NCBI GenBank assembly: GCA_022793675.1
Contig: JAAWDH010000010.1
Location: 62,001-126,000, forward strand
Direction: 5' to 3'
From: Oscillospiraceae bacterium
GTDB taxonomy: Bacteria; Bacillota; Clostridia; Oscillospirales; Ruminococcaceae
Length of the DNA: 64,000 nt
The notes beneath the pieces were generated by a model that was not told the origin of the DNA, made no database searches, and saw only the letters and a program-made list of their open reading frames with translations. A program made the position numbers and the translations under genes. This document shows, in pieces, positions 57,695 through 64,000 of the stretch; the first letter of the stretch is position 1, and every line of letters starts with the position of its first letter.

Positions 57695-59817
57695 GCTTCA
57701 GCCTCAGCGGTTTCGGCAGCCTCGGCGCTGCTGCCGTTTTTCTCGGCCGCCCGCTCATAGCTGCATTCCGCGTTGGAGCAATGGATCTTTGCGCCCCGCC
57801 CCATCTTTTTTAACAGCGTTTTGCCGCACTGTGGGCAGTTTTCGGCAATTGGGGTATCCCAGGTCATAAAGTCGCAAGCCGGGTTATGCTCGCAGCCGAA
57901 AAATTTCTTGCCCTTGCGGGATTTTTTCTCCAGGATCTTGCCGCCGCATTTGGGACAGGCCCCAGGGGCCTCCACCGCGATGCGCTTGGTGTTGCGGCAT
58001 TCAGGGAACCCGGGACAAGCAAGGAACTTGCCGTAGCGGCCCATTTTGATGACCATATTGCGGCCGCATTTTTCACAGACGATGTCGGTTTCCTCGTCCG
58101 GGACTTTCATGCGGATATCCTTCATTTCCTCCTCGGCTTTGGCAAGGGTGCTGGCAAAATCGCCGTAAAATTCTTCCAAGGTCTTGACCCAGGCTTTTTT
58201 CCCTTCACCCACTAAGTCAAGGTCGCTTTCCATATGGGCGGTGAAGGCGGCGTCCACAACGTCGGCAAAATGGTCTTTCATCAGCGTCGTGGTGATTTCG
58301 CCTAAGATGGTGGGCTTCAGCTGCTTGCCTTCGCGCTCGATATAGTGGCGGTCGAGGATGGTGGTGATGGTCGGAGAATAGGTGGAAGGCCGGCCAATGC
58401 CATTTTCTTCCAGCACTTTAATCAGCGAGGCCTCGGTAAACCGTGGGGGCGGCTGGGTGAAATGCTGGCTGCCGTTGAGGGAAGACACTTTCAGCGCGTC
58501 CCCTTCCTCAAGCGGCGGCAGCGCGCCTTCCTTCTCCTCCTCGTCGTCGCGGCCCTCCACATAAAGGACAGTAAATCCGTCGAATTTGACTGAAAAGCCA
58601 TTGGCTTTGAACAGGTACTCGCCAGCGTTAATATCGGCGGCAACGGTGTTGTATTCGGCGTTCGCCATCTGGCTGGCAATAAAACGCTCCCAAATGAGCT
58701 TATAGAGCTTATACTGGTCGGAGGTCAGGCTTTCCTTGACCTTGTCCGGCGACATCTCCGGCATCGTCGGGCGGATGGCCTCGTGGGCATCCTGGGCGTT
58801 GTTTTTGGACTTATAGACACGGGGGGCGTCGGGCAGGTAGGTTTTGCCGTAACGATCTTCAATAAAAGCGGCGGCGGCGGCCTTGGCCTCGTCGGAAATC
58901 CGCAGCGAATCGGTACGCATATAGGTAATCAGGCCCACCGCCCCAAGCTTGGGCAGGTCGACGCCTTCGTAAAGTTCCTGGGCTGCGCGCATTGTGCGGC
59001 GGGATTGGAAATTGAGCTTGCGAGAGGCCTCCTGCTGTAAGGTAGAGGTGGTAAAGGGGGGCGCTGGAGATTTTTTGCGCACGCCTTTTTTGATTTTCCC
59101 GACCGTGAAGGCGACATCCTGCAGGCCAGCCAGCACCGCGTCGGTCTCTTCCTTGGTTTTCAGCTCCATCCGTTCGCCGGCGCGGCCGTAGAATTTGGCG
59201 AGGAAAGCCTTGCGGGAAGTTTTGGCGGTGAGTTTGGCTTCGATGCTCCAGTATTCTTCCGGGCAGAAAGCGCGGATTTCCTCTTCGCGGTCGACGATCA
59301 TCCGCACGGTCACCGACTGCACCCGCCCGGCGCTAAGCCCCGGTTTGACCTTTTTCCAAAGGAAAGGGGAAAGCTTATAGCCGACAATACGATCAAGCAC
59401 CCGCCTTGCCTGCTGGGCGTTGACCAAATCCATATCGATCTGCCGGGGATGGGCCATCCCTTCTTTGACGCCAGTGCGGGTAATTTCATTGAAGGTCACC
59501 CGGTTGGCTTCGGCCACATCCAGGCTGAGGATATGGGCCAGGTGCCAAGAAATAGCCTCGCCTTCGCGGTCGGGGTCGGTTGCGAGATAGATACGGTCGC
59601 ATTTTTTGGCGGCCTCCCGCAGCGCTTTAATTGTATCCGATTGCCGCCGGATATTCAGGTATTTGGGCGTAAAGCCGTTGTCGACGTCGACGCCCAGCGT
59701 ACTTTTGGGCAGATCGCGAACATGGCCCATAGAGGCCACTACTTCATAATTTTTCCCCAAATATTTTTTGATGGTTTTTGCCTTAGCAGGCGACTCTACA
59801 ATCACCAGATTTTTCAT
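57691..59817 (-). CDS. topA: DNA topoisomerase I
   Basis: Relaxes negative supercoils by single-strand passage. It starts KNLVIVESPAKAKTIKKYLG (TOPRIM domain), has DPDREGEAISWHLA with the acidic triad, and the active-site Tyr in LITYMRTDSLRIS. The C-terminus carries three four-Cys zinc ribbons (CEKCGRNM..CPGFPEC; CPKCGGK..CEHNPAC; CPQCGK..CSNAEC). It is 708 aa when started at the ATG 59817, which has GGAACGAAGCT upstream; the frame continues 23 codons further without need. Confidence 0.97.
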   Translation of the reverse strand: MKNLVIVESPAKAKTIKKYLGKNYEVVASMGHVRDLPKSTLGVDVDNGFTPKYLNIRRQSDTIKALREAAKKCDRIYLATDPDREGEAISWHLAHILSLDVAEANRVTFNEITRTGVKEGMAHPRQIDMDLVNAQQARRVLDRIVGYKLSPFLWKKVKPGLSAGRVQSVTVRMIVDREEEIRAFCPEEYWSIEAKLTAKTSRKAFLAKFYGRAGERMELKTKEETDAVLAGLQDVAFTVGKIKKGVRKKSPAPPFTTSTLQQEASRKLNFQSRRTMRAAQELYEGVDLPKLGAVGLITYMRTDSLRISDEAKAAAAAFIEDRYGKTYLPDAPRVYKSKNNAQDAHEAIRPTMPEMSPDKVKESLTSDQYKLYKLIWERFIASQMANAEYNTVAADINAGEYLFKANGFSVKFDGFTVLYVEGRDDEEEKEGALPPLEEGDALKVSSLNGSQHFTQPPPRFTEASLIKVLEENGIGRPSTYSPTITTILDRHYIEREGKQLKPTILGEITTTLMKDHFADVVDAAFTAHMESDLDLVGEGKKAWVKTLEEFYGDFASTLAKAEEEMKDIRMKVPDEETDIVCEKCGRNMVIKMGRYGKFLACPGFPECRNTKRIAVEAPGACPKCGGKILEKKSRKGKKFFGCEHNPACDFMTWDTPIAENCPQCGKTLLKKMGRGAKIHCSNAECSYERAAEKNGSSAEAAETAEAEA

Positions 59818-59911
59818 AGCTTCGTTCCTTTCGATTGGATTGACCGCCTTTATGCGGCGTTCTCGGACACGGAGCAGCAAACGCAAGCGTTTTCTCCTCC
59901 GCGCCTGAGAG

Positions 59912-59992
59912 GCATTTCAAGGTCATTCGCATGGCCTTTCGCGCAGCTTCGCTGCGCGGAGCTGCGGGCCGCGTCCGCGGCCCGCCTTGAAT
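59912..59992. repeat. Nested palindromic element between dprA and topA
   Basis: Two adjacent GC stems, CGCGCAGC-TTC-GCTGCGCG (59939-59957) and GCGGGCCGCG/CGCGGCCCGC (59963-59984), lie inside an outer pair CATTTCAAGG (59912-59921) and CCTTGAATG (59984-59992). No T-run follows. It resembles a REP/BIME-type intergenic element more than a terminator. No other copy is in the window. Confidence 0.5.
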
Positions 59993-60001
59993 GGCAAACA
60001 G

Positions 60002-61222
60002 TCAGCCCATGCGCTCGTAACGCTGCCCGGAAAGCATCCGCGCCAACCCTGCCAGTTCCAGCTCTGTAAGCAGCGTCAATAGTTCATAGGAGGCAAGCCC
60101 TGTGCTTTCCATCAGCTCCTCCACCTGTTTAGGCCCTTCCCCCAGCATCAGCAATACCTGCCGCTGCTGATCGGTAAGCCATTCCGGCAGCGGCGCAGGC
60201 GCGGCGTTTGCCGTCTTATCGGGCGGAGCAGAAGTCCCTGGCTCGTCTTTCGCCCGCTTTTTCTTTTCAGGCGCAGCTTTCGCCGGCCGCTTGCCCGGGC
60301 GGCTGCCCGTCATATCTGCCGCCGGCATCCGTTCCATGTCGAGCACCGGTTCAAAGCGGCTGAGGTAATAATCCAGGATATCCCGGGCCGACAGGATGAC
60401 CTGTGCGCCATCGCGGATAGCCGGCGCAATCCCCATGCAGGTATTGCTGAAAATATCGTTGGGCGGCAGACAGAAAATATCCTTCCCCTGCTCAAGCGCA
60501 TGGGTAATAGTCAGCAAAGCGCCGCTGCGGGTCGGCGTCTGGGAAATCAGCACCCCTTCCGACAGCCCGGCAATCAGCCGGTTGCGGATGCGGAAATAGT
60601 GCCGGTCTTCCTTGGTACCCGGCGGCAATTCGCTGATAAGCGCGCCTTGCGCCGGTATCTCTTTGCGGACATATTCAGTTTTAGCAGGATAGTTGACCCC
60701 AAAACCGCAGGCCAGCACGCCGACTGTAACCCCTTTTGCCCGCAACGCCCCAAGGTGGGCGTATTCGTCGCAGCCCGCCGCACAGCCGCTGACAATCACC
60801 GCGCCCGCCCTTGCCAGCTGGAAGCTGACATTGCCGGTAGCGCGGCGGTAATAGTCGTTTACCGAACGCGTCCCCACAATGCCGATGGTCAGCAGCTGGT
60901 CAAGGTTGGCAAGGGAACCCTGGCAGTAAAGCACCGGCGGCGGGAATTCGATATGGAGAAGCCTTCTGGGATAATCCTCATCCTGCATCGTCAGGATATG
61001 GACGCCCAGCTGCCCGCACCGTTCAAGCACGCCCTCGGCCATCGCCAGCGGCACCTTCTTCAGCCGCCTGACATCCTCCGCCCCAAGGAAGGGGAACGGA
61101 AGGCTGCCTTGGCGTTCATAGATTTCCCTTGGCGTCAGCTCCTCCAAAAGCTGCAGCATCTTCGGGTTGGCAGGCGGGAAACAAAGCGTCACCCAAACCC
61201 AATAAAGCAGATCTTCTCTCAT
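60002..61222 (-). CDS. dprA: DNA-processing protein DprA
   Basis: Binds incoming single-stranded DNA and loads RecA during transformation. The Rossmann-like core shows IGIVGTRSVNDYYRRATGN, GAVIVSGCAAGCDEYAHLGAL (SGxAxGxDxxAH), VLACGFGVNYP, IISELPPGT-like ALISELPPGT, RNRLIAGLSEGVLI and SGALLTITHALEQGK. A Pro/Ala/Lys-rich linker leads to a C-terminal winged helix (~340-406). The ATG 61222 follows GGAGGGC. It precedes topA; comF elsewhere supports a competence role. Confidence 0.94.
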   Translation of the reverse strand: MREDLLYWVWVTLCFPPANPKMLQLLEELTPREIYERQGSLPFPFLGAEDVRRLKKVPLAMAEGVLERCGQLGVHILTMQDEDYPRRLLHIEFPPPVLYCQGSLANLDQLLTIGIVGTRSVNDYYRRATGNVSFQLARAGAVIVSGCAAGCDEYAHLGALRAKGVTVGVLACGFGVNYPAKTEYVRKEIPAQGALISELPPGTKEDRHYFRIRNRLIAGLSEGVLISQTPTRSGALLTITHALEQGKDIFCLPPNDIFSNTCMGIAPAIRDGAQVILSARDILDYYLSRFEPVLDMERMPAADMTGSRPGKRPAKAAPEKKKRAKDEPGTSAPPDKTANAAPAPLPEWLTDQQRQVLLMLGEGPKQVEELMESTGLASYELLTLLTELELAGLARMLSGQRYERMG

Positions 61223-61262
61223 TGCAAAGCCCTCCGTTGGCCGCAGTTTCAATTTCTGGTTT

Positions 61263-61652
61263 TCAGGCGTCTTCTAAGTCGGAATGGGTGAACAGCACTT
61301 GGTTTTGGCTCTCCCAGTCCCGTTTCAGGTTATAGCGGAATTTGCCGCGGTAGGCCCCGGCGATCTCTTCGGGCGTGACCCCAAGCGCCAGCATCATATC
61401 GTTCAGATACATCAGCACGTCGCAGACCTCTTCCAAAAAGCAGGAGCGCACACCTCCCTGCCCAAGGATTTCCTGATAGCCCTTCTTTTTGAAGATGGCG
61501 ACAATCTCCCCCATCTCCTCAAAGGCCCAAAGGAGCTTACTCTGCGCCAGTTCCGGCGGCAGCCCGCCCCAATCAGGATGGGCGTCGTGAAGGGCCCTTT
61601 GCAGCGCAAACATTTCCTCAAAGGCGATATCTTTCTTTTGCTGCCCATCCAT
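61263..61652 (-). CDS. MazG-like NTP pyrophosphohydrolase, 129 aa
   Basis: All-alpha NTP-PPase fold with metal-binding motifs EEMGEIVAIFKKKG (ExxE) and FLEEVCDVLMYLNDMM (ExxD). The size fits a single MazG-like domain that cleaves nucleoside triphosphates to monophosphates. The ATG 61652 follows GGGAGAGG; longer frames overlap luxS. It is the fourth nucleotide-cleaning type enzyme in this window, along with RdgB and the two HAM1 paralogues. Confidence 0.85.
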   Translation of the reverse strand: MDGQQKKDIAFEEMFALQRALHDAHPDWGGLPPELAQSKLLWAFEEMGEIVAIFKKKGYQEILGQGGVRSCFLEEVCDVLMYLNDMMLALGVTPEEIAGAYRGKFRYNLKRDWESQNQVLFTHSDLEDA

Positions 61653-61666
61653 GCCGCACCTCTCCC

Positions 61667-62128
61667 TTATTGCTCGTAAACCATTTTGTCCGGCGTCCAG
61701 TCCGCTAAAACGGCCGCCATATCTGCGCCGTAAGCCTTGGCTTTGGCGAGATTGTGGTCCAGGTAGTTGCCGCATTCAATCGCAGCGGCGCCAGGCACCT
61801 CGCCTTCAAAATCCGCGGCAAACTGGCAGCCTTCGCGGATCAGCCTAATGGCTTCTTCTTTGCTCACCGAATCCCGCAGGATGATGTAAAACCCCGTGCG
61901 GCAGCCCATCGGCCCCACATAGACTACCTGGTCGGAATAACTGGAATTGCGGGCAAAGGTAGCCATCAGGTGCTCAAAGGTATGCAGGCCGTCGTTTTCC
62001 AGATAGACGCCGCCGTTGGGCAGCACCATCCGCAGGTCATAGGTGACGCAATCCCCGTCCACACGGGAAACGTAAAGCCCTTTTTTCAGCTTATTATGAT
62101 TGATACAGAAGGATTCAATCCGTTTCAT
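61667..62128 (-). CDS. luxS: S-ribosylhomocysteine lyase LuxS
   Basis: Cleaves S-ribosylhomocysteine to homocysteine and DPD, the precursor of autoinducer-2. The 153-aa protein has the metal site HTFEHLMAT (HxxEH), the downstream metal ligand and catalytic region GPMGCRTGFYIIL, and the conserved CGNYLDHNLAKAKAY. The ATG 62128 follows AAGGGGAA. It is in the run with mazG-like and dprA. The SAH nucleosidase partner (mtnN) is not in the window. Confidence 0.96.
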   Translation of the reverse strand: MKRIESFCINHNKLKKGLYVSRVDGDCVTYDLRMVLPNGGVYLENDGLHTFEHLMATFARNSSYSDQVVYVGPMGCRTGFYIILRDSVSKEEAIRLIREGCQFAADFEGEVPGAAAIECGNYLDHNLAKAKAYGADMAAVLADWTPDKMVYEQ

Positions 62129-62157
62129 AAGAATTTCCCCTTTCAGTTGCAGAATAA

Positions 62158-62850
62158 TCAAAACAGGTCTGCCATCTGCCGGTATTCCTTATCAGGTTCG
62201 CGGCCGGAAAAGGCGTCTGCCGCCAGTTTTTCTGTCCAGAGGAAGTTAAAAACCTGCAATAAGTAATACCACTGCCCGCTGTCGTAATCCTGCCGGCGTC
62301 CGTTATAACAAAGCCTGCCATACTGGCCTTCACATAAAATAAAGGCCGTTTCGCAGAGCAGATCCTTCCGATAAAACGAAGAACTAGGGTTTTCAAATTC
62401 CTCGTTGCGGCCCCGGCGCAGGGGCAAGTCTGTCCGCCCATCATGGCAAAAACGCACCCGAAGCCCGGCTTTTTCCTGCTGAAGGCAGATGTTAGGCAGC
62501 GAAAGCTGTGCAATGCTGTCAAAAGCTTGGTAGCAGCTGCCCATTATCATCTTTTCCCGCTGGAGCATCCTCTCCCGACAGCTTTCAGGAGACAGGCGGC
62601 CCCATGCCGCCCAAGCACGGCGGTTCTCCTCCAACGCTGTGAGAATCTTCCCTGGCTGCTGGAAAAAATGGAGCTGGTGCAGCAGCGCTTTGCTGGATTC
62701 TCCCCAACCCGGCGGCCGCCAGCCTGCGGGACGCTCGGTCAGCGGCTGCGCCAGCGGAAAGCCGCTTCTCAGTTTTGCGTCAGCCAACCCGCGGCAGCGT
62801 TTGTCCCAGCTAAGCGTCAGCCGCTGAACAAGCAGCAGGCCGGCCTTCAT
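62158..62850 (-). CDS. Hypothetical protein coupled to an RNA methyltransferase gene, 230 aa
   Basis: I do not recognise a family. The protein is soluble and rich in Arg, Trp and Cys, with a Pro-rich patch near residues 40-50 and a central helical stretch (LHQLHFFQQPGKILTALEEN). The second half has RVRFCHDGRTDLPLRRGRN and ends QVFNFLWTEKLAADAF. It may be a catalytically diverged or lineage-specific protein. The ATG at 62850 overlaps the stop of the SpoU gene as ATGA, so the two are translationally coupled. luxS follows 29 bp later. Confidence 0.6.
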   Translation of the reverse strand: MKAGLLLVQRLTLSWDKRCRGLADAKLRSGFPLAQPLTERPAGWRPPGWGESSKALLHQLHFFQQPGKILTALEENRRAWAAWGRLSPESCRERMLQREKMIMGSCYQAFDSIAQLSLPNICLQQEKAGLRVRFCHDGRTDLPLRRGRNEEFENPSSSFYRKDLLCETAFILCEGQYGRLCYNGRRQDYDSGQWYYLLQVFNFLWTEKLAADAFSGREPDKEYRQMADLF

Positions 62851-63629
62851 CGGACAGCGCCCCGCGACGAGGCCTCCCACATCAAAATCGCGGCTGCCAT
62901 CGCAGCGTTTAAGGATTCGGCCCGGCCCCGCATCGGGATGGTCACCTGGCGGCTGCAGCAGCCCACCTGTTTTGGCGAAAGTCCATTGCCCTCGTTGCCG
63001 ATGACGATGACAGTTTTTGGGGGGAATTGCAGCTGGCCAAGCGGTTCAGCCTCGCCGACCACTGCGGCAAAGCTGGTAAAGCCGCTTTCCCGCAGGAAAT
63101 CCGCCATATCTGTCACTAGTACCGGCATCCGGAAACTGGAGCCCATCGCTGCCCGCAAGGTCTTAAGGCTATAAAGGTCGCAGCATTCCCGGCTGAGCAC
63201 CACGCCATCCATCCCCATTGCGTCGGCGGTGCGGATCATCGTCCCTACGTTGCCAGGGTCTTGTAGGTCCCAAAGCCCTAGGAGACATCCGCCCTCTTCC
63301 ATTTTAGCAAGATTTACAGGATTGTCAAGCATTGAACAGACAGCGTAAACCCCTTGGGGGGTTTGGGACTGGGCCAGCCGCTGCTCTACGCCCTCGGAAA
63401 CGGCCGCGCAAACCCCCGAAATTTCTGGAGGCAAAGCCTCGCCATGGCGCTCAAGCCAGCGCTCGCCGGCAAATACCGACCGGATTTCCACCCCGCAGCG
63501 CAGCGCTTCCAACAGCAGCTTTTCCCCTTCTAGGACAAAAGTGCCCTGCCGCTGCCGTTCCTTTCGGGAAACAGCAAGTTTTGCGTAAGCCTTGATCCGG
63601 GCGTTATCCTTTGAGGTAATTTTTTCCAT
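62847..63629 (-). CDS. TrmH/SpoU-family RNA 2'-O-ribose methyltransferase, 260 aa
   Basis: An N-terminal substrate-binding domain (MEKITSKDNARIKAYAKL, FVLEGEKLLLEALRCG) precedes the SPOUT domain, with LWDLQDPGNVGTMIRTADAMG (motif 1), VIVIGNEGNGLS (motif 2) and VTIPMRGRAESLNAAMAAAILMWE (motif 3). It is a paralogue of the rlmB-like gene at 6.7-7.5 kb. Family members of this subtype (YsgA-like) methylate rRNA. The ATG 63629 is used because it begins the conserved start; the frame extends nine codons further. Confidence 0.92.
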   Translation of the reverse strand: MEKITSKDNARIKAYAKLAVSRKERQRQGTFVLEGEKLLLEALRCGVEIRSVFAGERWLERHGEALPPEISGVCAAVSEGVEQRLAQSQTPQGVYAVCSMLDNPVNLAKMEEGGCLLGLWDLQDPGNVGTMIRTADAMGMDGVVLSRECCDLYSLKTLRAAMGSSFRMPVLVTDMADFLRESGFTSFAAVVGEAEPLGQLQFPPKTVIVIGNEGNGLSPKQVGCCSRQVTIPMRGRAESLNAAMAAAILMWEASSRGAVR

Positions 63630-63676
63630 GCTAACCCTGAACCCTCCGTTCCCCAACCGGCGTTATAAACAAGCAA

Positions 63677-63704
63677 ACGCCCTGAGTCATGGCGACCCGG
63701 GCGT
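63677..63704 (-). terminator. Terminator-like hairpin after rplT
   Basis: ACGCCC (63677-63682) pairs with GGGCGT (63699-63704). On the minus strand it is followed by TTGCTTGTTT. It lies 15 bases past the rplT stop. Confidence 0.65.
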
Positions 63705-63718
63705 CCGCTACCATACGC

Positions 63719-64000
63719 TTATAAAGCAGCTTTTGCTTTTTCAACGAGCGCGGTGAAGCCGGCCTCGTCATGGATAGCGATCTCAGACAACATTTTGCGG
63801 TTAAGCGTAATGCCGGCCTTTTTCAGGCCGTTCATGAACTGAGAATAGTTGATGCCGTTCATCTTGCAGCCAGCGGAAATACGGGTAATCCAAAGCCTTC
63901 TGAAATCGCGCTTTTTCTGTTTGCGGCCGATGTAGGCATACTGGCCGGACTTCCAGACTGCTTCTTTCGCGGTCTTGAACAGTTTGCTTTTGCCGCCCCA
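63719..64000 (-). CDS. rplT: 50S ribosomal protein L20, C-terminal part (runs off window)
   Basis: The last 93 codons and stop are present; about 25 N-terminal codons lie beyond the window. The sequence [17 protein letters not shown], followed by [22 protein letters not shown] and MLSEIA, is diagnostic for L20, which binds 23S rRNA early in 50S assembly and represses its own operon. infC and rpmI would be expected just upstream, outside the window. Confidence 0.97.
   Translation of the reverse strand, partial: WGGKSKLFKTAKEAVWKSGQYAYIGRKQKKRDFRRLWITRISAGCKMNGINYSQFMNGLKKAGITLNRKMLSEIAIHDEAGFTALVEKAKAAL

Overview
The window looks like a chromosomal segment of a GC-rich, spore-forming member of the Clostridia. 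The evidence is spoIIGA-sigE, whiA, the rnc-smc-ftsY order, the yhbY-nadD-yqeK-LCP-rsfS cluster, a Gram-positive LexA, comF and dprA. An Oscillospiraceae-like gut organism is my guess from GC content and gene style. No 16S or other species marker is present. No phage, integrase, transposase gene or CRISPR array was seen.

Layout. 1-8.7 kb (minus strand): a tight run rlmB, a large degenerate P-type ATPase-like membrane protein, rhaM-like, whiA, a hotdog thioesterase, a FakA-like fragment and the 5' part of dnaE. An HD-GYP response regulator and a TIM-barrel isomerase lie just beyond. 10-19.5 kb (plus strand): spoIIGA, sigE, a small Cys/Gly-rich protein, a TVP38-type membrane protein behind a possibly structured leader, two TrkA-type RCK proteins, lexA, a GH125 mannosidase, pepC and an AEC transporter. 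19.6-31 kb (mixed strands): divergent genes sharing a start palindrome, an aldo-keto reductase operon with a MerR-type promoter, a heterodimeric ABC exporter, a LysR regulator, and a DUF1538 membrane protein with a double PII-like protein.

31.4-38 kb (minus strand) is the most unusual part. It is a compact cassette of a DHH/DHHA1 phosphoesterase, a double-TIR Sel1/TPR protein, a second TPR protein, and a two-TM protein with Rossmann folds and a C-terminal RyR domain. It reads like a nucleotide-signal pathway: TIR enzyme, scaffold, membrane effector with a sensor domain, and a phosphoesterase that could remove the signal. This function is inference.

38-64 kb (minus strand) is mainly housekeeping: comF, argS, pfk, tRNA-Ala(CGC), rsfS, LCP, yqeK, nadD, yhbY, rdgB, ftsY, smc, a radical SAM gene, rnc, plsX, trmFO, topA, dprA, mazG-like, luxS, a SpoU methylase and the 3' part of rplT. 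Two oddities sit inside it. One is a HAM1-HD-HAM1 cassette where acpP is usually found between rnc and plsX. The other is three consecutive genes sharing one N-terminal membrane anchor, one of them fused to an RdgB domain and another carrying perfect-length heptapeptide repeats.

Two families of non-coding repeats are scattered through intergenic spaces. R1 is a MITE-like element of about 240 bp with terminal inverted repeats, and at two places it supplies the 3' end of a neighbouring gene. R2 is a 63-bp GC-rich hairpin unit.
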